Below are positions 35,157 through 44,658 of a stretch of 44,754 nucleotides of DNA, piece by piece; the stretch's first letter is position 1; each line of letters starts with the position of its first letter. The notes under the pieces are model-generated. The model had not been told where the DNA came from and ran no database searches. It worked only from the letters and a program-made list of their open reading frames with translations. This DNA is from Thiohalocapsa sp. (GTDB lineage Bacteria > Pseudomonadota > Gammaproteobacteria > Chromatiales > Chromatiaceae), in NCBI GenBank assembly GCA_028277725.1, contig JANQFX010000058.1, positions 1 to 44,754 of the forward strand, given 5' to 3'. Position numbers and translations under genes: made by a program.

Positions 35157-35231
35157 GCTGGACACTCAGCCGCGTCGTCCGATCGACGGGGCGCTCCGAC
35201 AGTGCCGGGCTGACGTGCGGTCACGCACATC

Positions 35232-35780
35232 TTAGGTGGAGGGCGCCGGCGTGTTGCCCTCGGGAGTGTCCGCGCTTCGTCCGGCCACCACGGCGCGCAG
35301 CCGCAGGATGACCTGATCGGCGATGTCATCGGCGAGGTCCTGATAGATGATGCCCTCTTCCAGATTCTTGCCAAGCACGGAGACGTCCGGATTGTCGTCG
35401 AAGGTGCGCTCCAGCCTGAGCTCCTGGGGCGCGATCAGCTCGCTGCCCTGGCCATCGCTAGCCGCGAAGCGCACCCGGTACAGCAGCTCGTAGGCCAATG
35501 CCTTGCCGTTCTCGTCGACTGCGACGACGCGGGAGCTCCGCTTCTGGGACAGGATGTCGATCCGCAATCCAGCGGCGGCCGGCGATGAGGTCATGGGCAC
35601 TCCGCTACTGGACAGACGGGTGTCGAGGCTGCGCCCGACCGTCCCGCCGCCGGCGATGAACACGGGGCTCAGCTCCTTCGGCAGCTCCACGGACCCGCGC
35701 AACTGCCAACCGCAGCCGGCGAGCAGGGCGGCGCAGCAGCAGAGGAGCACCAGGGCGGCGCGCCGCGTGGTCAAGCTCAT
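35232..35780 (-). CDS. lptE: LPS-assembly lipoprotein LptE
   Basis: LptE sits inside the LptD barrel and helps insert lipopolysaccharide into the outer membrane. The 182-residue precursor has a lipoprotein signal ending in LLAGC, with the lipidated cysteine at 23, followed at once by GWQLRGS, the LptE signature. [18 protein letters not shown] and the [25 protein letters not shown] helix complete the family pattern. Its ATG (35778-35780) overlaps the leuS stop as ATGA. The 15-residue Pro/Ala-rich tail is variable in the family. Confidence 0.95.
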   Translation of the reverse strand: MSLTTRRAALVLLCCCAALLAGCGWQLRGSVELPKELSPVFIAGGGTVGRSLDTRLSSSGVPMTSSPAAAGLRIDILSQKRSSRVVAVDENGKALAYELLYRVRFAASDGQGSELIAPQELRLERTFDDNPDVSVLGKNLEEGIIYQDLADDIADQVILRLRAVVAGRSADTPEGNTPAPST

Positions 35781-38341
35781 TTCGCCACCACGTTGACGAG
35801 CTTGCCCGGCACCACGATGACCTTGCGCACCTCGACCCCGTCGATGAAGCGGCGCACGTTCTCGTCGGCGAGGGCGGCCGCCTCGATCGCGGACTTGTCC
35901 GCGTCGGTGGATACCGACACCTTGGCGCGGACCTTGCCGTTGACCTGCACCACGTACTGGACGCTGTCCTGAACGAGGGCGCCATCGTCCACCTCGGGCC
36001 AGCCCGCGTCCAGGATGTCGTCGCCGAAGCCGAGCTCACGCCACAGCAGGTGAGTGACATGCGGTGCGATGGGTGCGAGCAGCCGCAGCAGGATGCCGAG
36101 GCCCTCCCGCAGCACTCCGGCCTGCGCCGGCTTGGTCGCGTCGAGCTTCTGCAGCGTGTTGACCATGGTCATGCAGGCGGAGACCACGGTGTTGAACTGC
36201 TGACGGTCGAAGTCGAACAGGGCCTTCTTCAGCGCGGCATGCACCTCGCGCCGCGCGTCCTTGGCCCGCTCGTCGGTGTCGGCGCCGCCCGCCTCCGCGG
36301 CCTGCACGGCCTCTGCGTTGCCGGCGGCCAGGGACCAGAGCCGGCGCAGGAACCGCGCAGCGCCCTCGACGCCGTCGTCGGACCACTCCAACGACTGCTC
36401 CGGGGGCGCGGTGAACATGGTGTAGAGGCGCACCGTGTCGGCGCCATAGCGCTCGATCAACGCCTCCGGATCGACGCCGTTGTTCTTCGACTTGGACATC
36501 TTCTCGACGCCGCCGAAGCTGACCGGCTCGCCGTCCGCACGCAGCACGCCGCCCAGGAGCTTGCCCTTGTCGTCGCGGTTGACCTCGACGTCGGCCGGGT
36601 TGTACCAGGTCCGGCTGCCGTCCGCGTTCTCCCGGTACCAGGTCTCGGCGATGACCATGCCCTGGGTGAGCAGATTGGCGAAGGGCTCGTCGCAGTCCAC
36701 CAGCCCCTCGTCGCGCATCAGCTTGTGGAAGAAGCGTGCGTACAGCAGGTGCAGCACCGCGTGTTCGACGCCGCCGACGTACTGATCCACCGGCAGCCAG
36801 TAGTCGGCGCGCTCATCCAGCATGACCCCGTCGCAATCGGCCGAGCAGTAGCGGGCGTAGTACCAGCTGGATTCGAAGAAGGTGTCGAAGGTGTCGGTCT
36901 CGCGCTGGCCGCCGTCGGGGAGTTCGGAGAAGGCCGGCATCTTCTTCAGCGGGGAGCCGGAGCCGTCGACGACGACGTCCTCGGGCAGGCGCACCGGCAG
37001 ATCGGTTGCAGGCCGTACCTCGCCATCGGCGCCGTGCACCACCGGGATCGGACAGCCCCAGTAGCGCTGCCTCGAGACGCCCCAGTCACGCAGCCGGAAG
37101 TTGACCCGCTTCTCGCCCTTGCCCCGCTCGGCGAGCCAGTCGGCGATGGCGTCGAAGGCCTGCTCCGAGGTGAGTCCATCGAAGGGGCCGGAGTCGGTCA
37201 GCATGCCCCGCTCCACATAGGCGCAGTCTGCGATACCGCAGTCGGAGCCGTCCGCGCTGACGATGACCTGTTTCCTCGGGATGCCGTAGCGCTCCGCGAA
37301 CTCCCAGTCGCGCTGATCGTGGGCGGGTACCGCCATGACCGCGCCGGTGCCGTAGCCCATGAGCACGAAGTTGGCGACGAAGATAGGCACCGATTCGCCG
37401 GTGATGGGGTGGATGGCGTCGAGACCCAGGCGATGGCCCTTCTTCTCCATGGTCTCCAGCTCCGCCTCCGTGGTACCGCCCTGGCGGCACTCTTCGACGA
37501 AGGCGGCGAGGTCCGCGTCCTGCTCGGCGCGGGCGCTGGCCAGCGGGTGTTCGGCGGCGACGGCGACATAGGTCACGCCCATGACGGTGTCGGGCCGTGT
37601 GGTATAGATGCCGAGGGCCTGATCGGAACCTGCAATGCCAAACTCCATGTAGACGCCTTCGGAGCGGCCGATCCAGTTGCGCTGCATGGTGCGCACCTGC
37701 TCCGGCCAGCCGTGCAGGGTGTCGATGGCATCCAGCAGCTCCTGGGCGTAGTCCGTGATGCGCACCGACCACTGCTCGATGTCGCGCTTCTCGACCAGCG
37801 CGCCGGAGCGCCAGCCGCGACCGTCGATCACCTGCTCGTTGGCGAGCACGGTCTGGTCCACCGGGTCCCAGTTGACCGTCGCCTTGGCGCGGTAGGCGAG
37901 CCCCTTCTGCATGAGCCGGGTGAACAGCCACTGCTCCCAGCGGTAGTAGTCGGGGTCGCAGGTGGCCAGCTCTCGGGACCAGTCGTAGCCGAAGCCGAGG
38001 CGCTTGAGCTGGCCCTTCATGGTCTCGATGTTGGAGCGCGTCCACTGCGACGGCGGGATGCCGTGTTTGATGGCCGCGTTCTCGGCGGGCAGGCCGAAGG
38101 CATCCCAGCCGATGGGCTGGAGCACGTTCTTGCCGAGCATGCGCTGGTAGCGGGCGATGACGTCGCCGATGGTGTAGTTGCGCACGTGGCCCATGTGCAG
38201 CCGCCCCGACGGGTACGGGAACATGGACAGGCAGTAGAACTTCTCGCCCGAGGGATCCTCGACGGCGCGGAAGCTGCCGTTGGCGTTCCAATACTGCTGC
38301 GCCGCGGCCTCGACGGCGCCGGGATCGTACTCGGTGTGCAT
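35777..38341 (-). CDS. leuS: Leucyl-tRNA synthetase
   Basis: Class I aminoacyl-tRNA synthetase that charges tRNA-Leu; 854 residues, normal for bacteria. The HIGH motif appears as HMGH at 49-52 (in [16 protein letters not shown]), the KMSKS loop at about 613-617 ([13 protein letters not shown]), and the CP1 editing domain includes [20 protein letters not shown] sequence with [15 protein letters not shown]. Start ATG 38341 begins [11 protein letters not shown]; the frame extends 20 residues further but without homology. First gene of the leuS-lptE-holA run. Confidence 0.98.
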   Translation of the reverse strand: MHTEYDPGAVEAAAQQYWNANGSFRAVEDPSGEKFYCLSMFPYPSGRLHMGHVRNYTIGDVIARYQRMLGKNVLQPIGWDAFGLPAENAAIKHGIPPSQWTRSNIETMKGQLKRLGFGYDWSRELATCDPDYYRWEQWLFTRLMQKGLAYRAKATVNWDPVDQTVLANEQVIDGRGWRSGALVEKRDIEQWSVRITDYAQELLDAIDTLHGWPEQVRTMQRNWIGRSEGVYMEFGIAGSDQALGIYTTRPDTVMGVTYVAVAAEHPLASARAEQDADLAAFVEECRQGGTTEAELETMEKKGHRLGLDAIHPITGESVPIFVANFVLMGYGTGAVMAVPAHDQRDWEFAERYGIPRKQVIVSADGSDCGIADCAYVERGMLTDSGPFDGLTSEQAFDAIADWLAERGKGEKRVNFRLRDWGVSRQRYWGCPIPVVHGADGEVRPATDLPVRLPEDVVVDGSGSPLKKMPAFSELPDGGQRETDTFDTFFESSWYYARYCSADCDGVMLDERADYWLPVDQYVGGVEHAVLHLLYARFFHKLMRDEGLVDCDEPFANLLTQGMVIAETWYRENADGSRTWYNPADVEVNRDDKGKLLGGVLRADGEPVSFGGVEKMSKSKNNGVDPEALIERYGADTVRLYTMFTAPPEQSLEWSDDGVEGAARFLRRLWSLAAGNAEAVQAAEAGGADTDERAKDARREVHAALKKALFDFDRQQFNTVVSACMTMVNTLQKLDATKPAQAGVLREGLGILLRLLAPIAPHVTHLLWRELGFGDDILDAGWPEVDDGALVQDSVQYVVQVNGKVRAKVSVSTDADKSAIEAAALADENVRRFIDGVEVRKVIVVPGKLVNVVAK

Positions 38342-38985
38342 GGGGGTCGGACGGGTCTCGTGGCAAAGGGCGTTCGGGGCGGACCGTTCCGGCCAGCCCA
38401 AGTCCCGAAAGGGGTCGACAGTCGCGGCGGATGGCGGCGGGCAGCCGCCTGAACGACATCTGGATCAGCGCACAGGATACCGTATCGCCACCCTCGGCAG
38501 GCAAGGCAGCGAGCCCACCTGAAACGCGCCGAACGCCATGGTACTGGGGTGGGCCGACGATCTGCGGCCAGGCCCCGCGCGACTCGAGCCGACGGACCAT
38601 GTGAAAGCCGACGCCCGAGGTCCGCTTGTCCGGCTGCGACCAGTGGCAAGGCGCGCGGCGGAACGCGGGAATCCCTGCCCATCAAGTGTCCGCTGCGCAT
38701 TGGAGCGGAGCACGCCCATAGCCGGCACGTCGGGGGATCGGATGGCGGCCGCCGCCCACGCGCTTGCACGGACGCCCCCGGCGCTCACAACGACATCGGG
38801 GCCCCGCGGGGTCCGCGGCTCGCGCTCCCGAAACCGGGAGCAACTGTCGCATGACGTCGCCGTGCTCGGGCATGCATCCGGTGTCCAGTGGGAGCCGAGC
38901 CCTTTGATTGCGAGCCCTCAATCCGGTACCGTCCGGCCATGTACGAGACACCGGTCCCGGGATCGGCACAGAACCGAACGAGCGC
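38342..38985. other. 644-bp divergent gap between leuS and the L,D-transpeptidase gene
   Basis: No gene is supported. It contains the promoters for leuS (minus) and the transpeptidase (plus). Several GC-rich palindromes occur (for example around 38800-38825) without T runs. Long frames cross it on both strands but read as random GC-rich sequence. No tRNA or other RNA gene was recognised. Confidence 0.3.
38904..38932 (+). promoter_or_regulatory. Possible sigma70-type promoter of the transpeptidase gene
   Basis: TTGATT (38904-38909, four of six to TTGACA) and TACCGT (38927-38932, three of six to TATAAT) are separated by 17 nt, and the ATG lies 54 nt further on. The match is weak and by eye only. 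Confidence 0.2.
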
Positions 38986-40554
38986 ATGACCCATCCAATC
39001 CACGACAGAGCACGCCGGGCACCAAGAGCGTTGCTGCTGATGGCCGCGGCCGTCGCACTTGCCCTCGGCGGCTGTGCTCAATTCACCTTCCCGGACTTGC
39101 CGAAGGAACTGACCCGCTTGCAGTCGAGTGACGAAGCGGAGGTGGCGGAGCAGCCAGACACCGAGGCCCAGGCGGAGGCGCCGCCGGAAGAGCCCGAGCC
39201 CGGCAAACCGGCACCGCTCTACGAGTGGAACGGCGACGGCCGTGATGTCACGCGTGTCGTCATCGACACCAATGAGCAGAAGGCACGTTTCTATGCCGGC
39301 GAGGACGAGTTGGGTTGGACCACAATCGCCTCCGGAGTCGCCAAGCATCCGACGCCGCGGGGCGAGTTCGCGGTGCTCGAGAAGGTGCGCGACAAGCGGT
39401 CCAACCTCTATGGGAAGCTCGTCAGCCGCAGCGGCAAGGTGATCCGCGCCAGCGCCCACGGTCGCGACCCGGTCCCGAGCGGCGCCCGCTTCGTCGGCGC
39501 GAGCATGCCCCACTTCATGCGCCTGACTTACGACGGCATCGGTATGCACGCGGGCCCCATCCCGAATCCCGGCCAGCCCGCCTCCCATGGCTGCATCCGC
39601 ATGCCGCCGAAGATGGCCTCGACGGTGTTCGAGCACATGTCCAACGGCACCCGGGTCACGGTCGTCGGCGACGGCCCGGACTACGGCAACTACGCCCAAC
39701 GGATTGCGAGGCAGCGCGCCGAGGCGGAGGCACGGCGGGCAGCGGCCGCTGCCGCGGCACAGGGGACGGCGCTGGACGCCTTGGACGCGGAGATCGAGGT
39801 GATGGAACGCGCCGGCGTCAGCGCCAGCCCGAGCGCCCAAGCGACCCGGTCGGCGGCTGCATCCCAGCCGCCGCCACGACCGCAGGCACAACGCAAGCCC
39901 AAGCCCGCGACCGAACCTAAACCCAAACCTCGAGCCGAGCGCGCGCCCAAGGCGGAGTCGACGCCACCCGCGGCGCAGCGCGCCTCCGACGACGGCCAGA
40001 CGAGCGAGGGCCGCGACGATCGCGAGGGCACTGGCAGTGAGCCGGTCAAGGCGTCGGAGTCCGTGGAATCGGCACCCGCGTCGACCCCGGCAGCGGCACC
40101 GCAGACGAGCGCCGGCGAAGCGAGCCCTGACGCCAGCACCGATGCCAGCCCAGCTCGTGCACCTGACCCCGAGGGCGTTGCGGGTCCAACAGCCCCGGAG
40201 GCGGTCCCGGCGGTCGCCCCGAGTGCAGCCCCAGGGTCGGCGCCAAATGCTCCGCCGAACGCGGGGCAGCCGTCACCGCGAGCGCAACCGTCCGAGGTCG
40301 AATCCCCCTCCGCCGAGGACGCGGGCGCGGGAACCAACAACGAGACGGGTGCGGATACCCGGACGCCACCTCAGCCCGCGGCTGAAAGCGTGCGCGCGCC
40401 GCAGTCCTCGGAGCCCAGGTCGACGCAACCGCAGACCCCGGCGGAGCCCACCGACCAAGACGCCAGTGCGCCGCCGGTCCGCTACAGCCCACCCGCGCCG
40501 CCGCCGACTCTCCACTCGGCGAGCACCATCAGCCCAGCCTCGCCCGCCATCTGA
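38986..40554 (+). CDS. L,D-transpeptidase (YkuD) lipoprotein with long Pro/Ala-rich tail
   Basis: A 522-residue periplasmic protein. The signal peptide ends in LALGGC with the probable lipidated cysteine at 30. The YkuD domain (about residues 85-230) has VVIDTNEQKARFY, then H188 in GIGMHAGP and the catalytic SHGCIRMP with C203, the HxnSHGCxR motif. It would cross-link peptidoglycan or attach proteins to it. After a helical Arg/Ala/Glu stretch (238-260), the last 260 residues are almost all Pro, Ala, Ser, Glu and Lys, predicted disordered. Start ATG 38986 places the signal peptide correctly. The tail could span the periplasm, but that is a guess. Confidence 0.88.
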   Translation: MTHPIHDRARRAPRALLLMAAAVALALGGCAQFTFPDLPKELTRLQSSDEAEVAEQPDTEAQAEAPPEEPEPGKPAPLYEWNGDGRDVTRVVIDTNEQKARFYAGEDELGWTTIASGVAKHPTPRGEFAVLEKVRDKRSNLYGKLVSRSGKVIRASAHGRDPVPSGARFVGASMPHFMRLTYDGIGMHAGPIPNPGQPASHGCIRMPPKMASTVFEHMSNGTRVTVVGDGPDYGNYAQRIARQRAEAEARRAAAAAAAQGTALDALDAEIEVMERAGVSASPSAQATRSAAASQPPPRPQAQRKPKPATEPKPKPRAERAPKAESTPPAAQRASDDGQTSEGRDDREGTGSEPVKASESVESAPASTPAAAPQTSAGEASPDASTDASPARAPDPEGVAGPTAPEAVPAVAPSAAPGSAPNAPPNAGQPSPRAQPSEVESPSAEDAGAGTNNETGADTRTPPQPAAESVRAPQSSEPRSTQPQTPAEPTDQDASAPPVRYSPPAPPPTLHSASTISPASPAI

Positions 40555-40581
40555 CCCGGCACCCGCAAGCGGGCAACGGCC

Positions 40582-41028
40582 TCATCCGAGCAGATGCTCG
40601 TAAACCAGGCGCAGCAGGGAGAGCTCTGCGGCTGGCAGTCCCCTGGCCTGAGTCAGGTCGATGAACCCGGCCCCAACCGCCTCGGCCTTGCTGAATGGTG
40701 GGTCGATGGTCGTGAAGCGCCCCAGCACCACGTCTGCGCAGAAGCCGTCGTCCGCGGCCAGCTGACAGGCGAGACCGGTGTCCGGCTCCAGCGCGCCCCT
40801 CGGCAGCGCCAGTGACCGCTCCGCCTCGCGCAGCAGCATGGCCGGGTGGGTGAGGAGCGCCGCGCCGGATTCGCCGCTCCGCGTCCGGGCGCAGGAGCCG
40901 ACACGCGCCCGCGCGCCCTCCGGCACGCCCGTGGGCGCGCAGACGTTGCCGGCCGCTTGTCGCAGGAAGCGCACCCGTGCGCTCGTCTGCTGCTTGTGGT
41001 AGAGCACGAGGCGCGTCGTCTCGGACAT
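40582..41028 (-). CDS. Conserved-looking hypothetical protein, 148 residues
   Basis: I do not recognise the family. The protein is soluble, with a basic N-terminal third (LVLYHKQQTSARVRFLRQA), a middle rich in Arg/Ala, and a natural-looking C-terminus (VVLGRFTTIDPPFSKAEAV, then LTQARGLPAAELSLLRLVYE). A strong ribosome-binding site, AGGAGGAAGG, sits just before ATG 41028, which supports a real gene. It shares its strand with the gene at 41130, 101 bp upstream. Converges with the transpeptidase gene. Confidence 0.65.
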   Translation of the reverse strand: MSETTRLVLYHKQQTSARVRFLRQAAGNVCAPTGVPEGARARVGSCARTRSGESGAALLTHPAMLLREAERSLALPRGALEPDTGLACQLAADDGFCADVVLGRFTTIDPPFSKAEAVGAGFIDLTQARGLPAAELSLLRLVYEHLLG

Positions 41029-41129
41029 CCTTCCTCCTGGTCTTGCTGGTTGTTCGTGGATCCATCGGCGGGAGCGGGACGCAAGGCGACGACTTCACCC
41101 GAACACCCAGCCGCCGCGCGGTCCTGGTC

Positions 41130-41513
41130 TCAAGGCGTTTCGAGCAGTCGCAACTCGGCCCTGGGAACGCCGCCGTCCGCGGCGTCGGGCGGGCCGCCCC
41201 AGACCTGCACCGCCTCGACGAACCAGCGCCGGTCGGTCGGGTGCATACGCACGATGTCGTACTCGCCGAAGCAGCTCCCTTCGGCGTGGAACACCAGCAT
41301 GCCCAGCCGATGGCCGCGGGCATCCAGCCACTCACCCAGCAAGCCGTGTCGGCCGCTGGCGGGGTCGCGCTGCAATTGGTAGGCAAGCCCATGCGGCGCG
41401 CAGGCGTCGATGATGCCGTCACCGAACAGCGCTTCGGCCTCTCGCCTCAGGGCCTCGCACAGGGCCCGAGCCCGCGGCGCGTGACGATCGATCTGTAGTT
41501 GCAAGCGGCTCAT
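41130..41513 (-). CDS. Hypothetical protein, 127 residues
   Basis: Family not recognised. The sequence MSRLQLQIDRHAPRARALCEA opens with a basic amphipathic helix, followed by LFGDGIIDACAPHGLAYQLQ, and a beta-rich middle with GRHGLLGEWLDARGHRLGML and EYDIVRMHPTDRRWFVEAV, ending RAELRLLETP. The composition is that of a real soluble protein. ATG 41513 is the first plausible start; the frame extends upstream without a good site. It may be cotranscribed with the gene at 40582. Confidence 0.6.
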   Translation of the reverse strand: MSRLQLQIDRHAPRARALCEALRREAEALFGDGIIDACAPHGLAYQLQRDPASGRHGLLGEWLDARGHRLGMLVFHAEGSCFGEYDIVRMHPTDRRWFVEAVQVWGGPPDAADGGVPRAELRLLETP

Positions 41514-41766
41514 GCCGGGGTTGGCATGCAGGGTTCGGGCCAGATAAGGGTGGATTCGGCCCAGGGCCGAGAGGGGAGACAGGATCGGCGCCGGCGGCCA
41601 GGCGCCGCGGACTTGGACCGGTCCGTGCGGCCCGCGCACATCGCGCAGAGTCGAATCGGCCTTATCGGAAAGCCGACAGGCGACGCGCAAACGGGCATCG
41701 ACGGGGCCTCCCGCCCCGCGACGGACCGACAAACCGGTCGACGGCCGATTTCGGGTCGGGTTTCGC

Positions 41767-42204
41767 TCAGGCCAGATTCTTCGGGATACGAATCTTCTGG
41801 CCGACGAAGATCTGGTCTGGGTCCTTGATGACCTCACGGTTGGCCTCGAATATGGCCGGATAGGCATTCGCATCGCCGCAGAACTGTTTGGCGATCTTGG
41901 ACAAGGTATCCCCGGATTGGATCTCGTAGTACTCGACATCCGTGGCAATCGGTGGTGACTTCAGCGCGTCGATCTTGACCTCCCCGATGCCCTCGATGTT
42001 GCCCGCCATGAGCACGGCCTTCTCCACCGCCTCGGGGTCGTCCGTCTCTCCGCTGAGCTCGACCACGTCGCCCTTGACCTTGACGTCGAGGCCCTGGATG
42101 CCAGGGTTGTCGGACTCCAGGAACTCACGCACCTTTTCATCCGCCTCCGACTCCTTGCCGATGATCTTGCGGCCGATGTGTTTCGCGAAACCGAACAGAC
42201 TCAT
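41767..42204 (-). CDS. kbp: BON-LysM protein, YgaU/Kbp-like
   Basis: A 145-residue protein with a BON domain (about 24-85: VREFLESDNPGIQGLDVKVKG, then VELSGETDDPEAVEKAV) followed by a LysM domain (90-143: YEIQSGDTLSKIAKQFCG, then IFEANREVIKDPDQIFVGQ, IRIP). Length and order match E. coli YgaU/Kbp, a cytoplasmic potassium-binding protein induced by osmotic stress. There is no signal peptide, in keeping with Kbp. GGAGGAAGG precedes ATG 42204. The gap to 41513 contains a CGGGGC/GCCCCG hairpin (41702-41718) without a T run. Confidence 0.9.
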   Translation of the reverse strand: MSLFGFAKHIGRKIIGKESEADEKVREFLESDNPGIQGLDVKVKGDVVELSGETDDPEAVEKAVLMAGNIEGIGEVKIDALKSPPIATDVEYYEIQSGDTLSKIAKQFCGDANAYPAIFEANREVIKDPDQIFVGQKIRIPKNLA

Positions 42205-42316
42205 GTGTACCTTCCTCCGGCGTGCTTGGAAACCTGAGATGGACCGTCGGGCACGGGCGCGACGTCCGCGAGCCCCGACCGACGCTATCACAAACGATCG
42301 AGCCTCGGAGTCGGGT

Positions 42317-43102
42317 ATGACGGGCATCGGCGGACAGCCGACCAATGCGGCGCTGGCCGTGGTGATCCCCACCCGCCGGCTCGATGAGTCCTTGTTGCGG
42401 CGCCTCCATCGGCTGCGCGACCAGCTGTCGCCGGCCGAGGTGGTCATCGTCGAGCCCGACGACACACCACCCGGCCCGGCCATCGTGCCAGACGGCTGTC
42501 GGTGTCTTACCGCCGTCCGTGGCCGCGGCACCCAATGCAACGCCGGTGCCCACGCCAGCAGGGCGCCCTGGCTCCTATTCCTGCACGACGACACCGAGTT
42601 GCCGCCCGAGGCCCGCGACCTGCTCGCGCGGGCCATGGCCGACGAGACCCTTGGACTCGCCTGTTTTCGGCTACGCTTCGACAGTCGGCATCCGTTGTTG
42701 GCCGCCTATGCCTGGTTCTCGCGCTTCGACTCGCTCTGGACCACCTTCGGCGATCAGGGCTATCTCATCCGACGGACCGTCTTCGAGGCGGTCGGCGGCT
42801 TTCCGGACTGGCCGCTGTTCGAGGACGTGGAACTCCCCCGGCGGGTACGCCGGCTGCCGGGGCCTTACGGGCGCATCCGGAAGCTGTCGGCGTCGGTGAC
42901 GACGTCTGCCGAGCGCTTTCGGCGACGTGGCGTCGTGCGACAGCAGGTGAGCAATCTGATTGCGATGCTGCGCTTCCTCGCCGGCACGCCGCCGGAGCGG
43001 CTGGCCGCCGCGTACGAGCGCGGCCGCGCGGACCCTGCCTGCGCCGATGCACAGGGAAACAACGACGAACAACGCCGGTCCGATAGGACATCGGTCGGCT
43101 GA
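42317..43102 (+). CDS. GT2-family glycosyltransferase (TIGR04283-like)
   Basis: A 261-residue GT-A enzyme. ALAVVIPTRRLDESLLRRL opens the fold; RGRGTQCNAGAHAS and LLFLHDDTELP supply the donor and metal site. FGDQGYLIRRTVFEAVGGFPDWPLFEDVELPRRVRR is the hallmark stretch of the TIGR04283 group, quoted here in parts: GDQGYLIRR, GGFPDWPLFEDVEL. Start ATG 42317; a long upstream extension runs antisense through the kbp gene and is not used. The acceptor is unknown. It precedes the fatty-acid hydroxylase gene by 33 bp on the same strand. Confidence 0.85.
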   Translation: MTGIGGQPTNAALAVVIPTRRLDESLLRRLHRLRDQLSPAEVVIVEPDDTPPGPAIVPDGCRCLTAVRGRGTQCNAGAHASRAPWLLFLHDDTELPPEARDLLARAMADETLGLACFRLRFDSRHPLLAAYAWFSRFDSLWTTFGDQGYLIRRTVFEAVGGFPDWPLFEDVELPRRVRRLPGPYGRIRKLSASVTTSAERFRRRGVVRQQVSNLIAMLRFLAGTPPERLAAAYERGRADPACADAQGNNDEQRRSDRTSVG

Positions 43103-43135
43103 CGCCGAACGCCACCCCCTTTAGCCCACACGCAT

Positions 43136-43951
43136 ATGACCATCGATATCGTCATCGGCATCATCGCCCTCGTCGTGCTGTTCGCGCTCGAGGGCCGGTT
43201 CGCCGCCCGCACCGCGCAGCTCGACGGGCGCCTGCGGCATGGCGCCAACAACCTCGGCATCGCGCTCCTCAGCGCCGCGATCGGCGCCCTCGTGGCGCCA
43301 CTGCTGGTCGCCTCCGTCGGCCTGGCGGAGGCCCGGGGCTGGGGGCTCTGCCACATGGCGGACCTGGGCTGGATCGGCTGCGCCCTGCTGACCTTCGTGC
43401 TGTTCGACCTCTGGATGTACGCCTGGCACCGGGCCAACCACGAGGTCCCTTTCCTCTGGCGCTTCCATCGCGTGCACCACACGGACCCTGCGATGGACTC
43501 GACCACGGCGCTGCGCTTCCATCCCGGAGAGATCCTGCTGTCCACCCTCGCCAATTGCCTTGTGCTCATGGCGCTCGGCATGTCGCTGGGTATGCTGGTG
43601 CTGTACAAATCCTTGATGGTGTTGGTGATCCTGCTTCACCACAGCAACCTGGCCGTGCCCGCTCGCCTGGATCAGCGGCTGCGGCTGATCATCGTGCCGC
43701 CCTCCATGCACCGGGTGCACCACTCCGAGCGGCGCGCGGAGACGGACTCGAATTACGGCACGGTGTTCTCGTTTTGGGATCGGCTGTTCGGCAGCTTCCG
43801 TCTGCGCCCGGACCCTTCGCGAATCCGCTTCGGCATCGGCCGCTACGCCGAGCGTACCTGGCAACGCCCACTCCAGCTGCTGCGACTGCCGCTGGAGCCC
43901 CTCACCGCCGACCCGGACCAGCAGACGACAGGGTCGGTGCTGAAGCCATGA
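43136..43951 (+). CDS. Fatty-acid hydroxylase/sterol desaturase family membrane protein
   Basis: A 271-residue di-iron membrane enzyme. The histidine boxes are HRANH (98-102), HRVHH (111-115), HH (168-169) and HRVHH (192-196), with about four membrane helices around them. The family hydroxylates or desaturates lipids, sterols, carotenoids or hopanoids; which one applies here is not visible. Start ATG 43136, 33 bp after the GT2 gene. Its stop overlaps the ATG of the next gene (ATGA). Confidence 0.9.
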   Translation: MTIDIVIGIIALVVLFALEGRFAARTAQLDGRLRHGANNLGIALLSAAIGALVAPLLVASVGLAEARGWGLCHMADLGWIGCALLTFVLFDLWMYAWHRANHEVPFLWRFHRVHHTDPAMDSTTALRFHPGEILLSTLANCLVLMALGMSLGMLVLYKSLMVLVILLHHSNLAVPARLDQRLRLIIVPPSMHRVHHSERRAETDSNYGTVFSFWDRLFGSFRLRPDPSRIRFGIGRYAERTWQRPLQLLRLPLEPLTADPDQQTTGSVLKP

Positions 43952-44322
43952 GGCAGGAGGCGGAATTGCAATTGGTCTTCGTCTACAACGCCGACAGCGG
44001 CCTGTTCAACGGCATGGCCGATGCCGCGCACAAGCTCTTCTCGCCCGACACCTACAGCTGCAATCTCTGCAAGGTCACCTACGGTTGGTTCACCGAGCGC
44101 GGCGCCTGGCGGGACTTCATCGAGCAACTGGACATCCCATGCCGCTTCCTGCACCGGGACGAGTTTCGCGCGGCCTACCCGGCGCTGGAGATCGACCTGC
44201 CCGCGGTACTCCGAGTGCAGGACGGCGAGGCCTCACCCTGCATCGAATCGACGGAGCTGAATGCCTGCGAGGACATCGACGCCCTCATCGAGCGGGTCCG
44301 TCGACACTGCGTCGCCAACTGA
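43948..44322 (+). CDS. Conserved hypothetical protein with a CxxC motif
   Basis: A 124-residue soluble protein of unknown function. LVFVYNADSGLFNGMADAAHK opens it, then SCNLCKVTYG with a CxxC at 38-41, FIEQLDIPCRFLHRDEF and LPAVLRVQDG. The order suggests a small alpha/beta (possibly thioredoxin-like) fold. ATG 43948 overlaps the preceding stop as ATGA, so it is coupled to the hydroxylase/desaturase gene and may serve it, perhaps in electron supply or metal handling; that is inference. Confidence 0.75.
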   Translation: MRQEAELQLVFVYNADSGLFNGMADAAHKLFSPDTYSCNLCKVTYGWFTERGAWRDFIEQLDIPCRFLHRDEFRAAYPALEIDLPAVLRVQDGEASPCIESTELNACEDIDALIERVRRHCVAN

Positions 44323-44563
44323 GGCGCGAGGGGGCCGCCGCCCCGGCTGGGGCTGGCATCGATGCCGGAGAGTCGGCCAGCAGGGGTGGGCAGGGCCGCC
44401 GGCTCGTCCTAATGCTGACTTACGGGCAAGAGGGCAGCGTCGCTTCGGATCTGGACATCCGCGTCCACGTTGATGCTGAGCCCGGCGGCCTGGAGTGTAC
44501 GGCTCGCGATCGCTGGATCGCCGCTAGCGGTGATACAACGGGCCACCCTGACCAGCGTCGACT

Positions 44564-44587
44564 GGTTCAACCTAGATGGAGTAGTTG
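44564..44587 (+). repeat. Intergenic repeat B, copy 2
   Basis: GGTTCAACCTAGATGGAG followed by TAGTTG. It matches the reverse complement of 175-198 at 22 of 24 positions and lies 37 nt before repeat A copy 2. Confidence 0.65.
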
Positions 44588-44624
44588 GACGGTCGTCAGG
44601 GTGCGTCCCGCGGGGTGCTAAGCA

Positions 44625-44658
44625 AGGCACAACGAGGCGGAATAGTCATTCTATTCCA
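44625..44658 (+). repeat. Intergenic repeat A, copy 2
   Basis: Matches 9-42 at 31 of 34 positions, same strand. The core hairpin GGAATAG (44639-44645) and CTATTCC (44651-44657) is kept with a 5-nt loop, though the loop sequence differs. The outer ACAAC/GTTGT pairing of copy 1 is absent on the right side here. Confidence 0.7.

Noticed and set aside
36050..38452. 800-codon plus-strand open frame opposite leuS
   Set aside because: Antisense to the clearly homologous leuS; long open antisense frames are common at this GC content. Composition is Gly/Val/His-rich with no domain motif.
39690..40340. 216-codon Ala/Gly/Ser-rich minus-strand frame opposite the transpeptidase tail
   Set aside because: The mirror of the repetitive Pro/Ala-rich coding sequence, not an independent gene.
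41702..41718. CGGGGC/GCCCCG hairpin downstream of the kbp-like gene
   Set aside because: A 6-bp GC stem without a T run is expected by chance at this GC content; not called as terminator.
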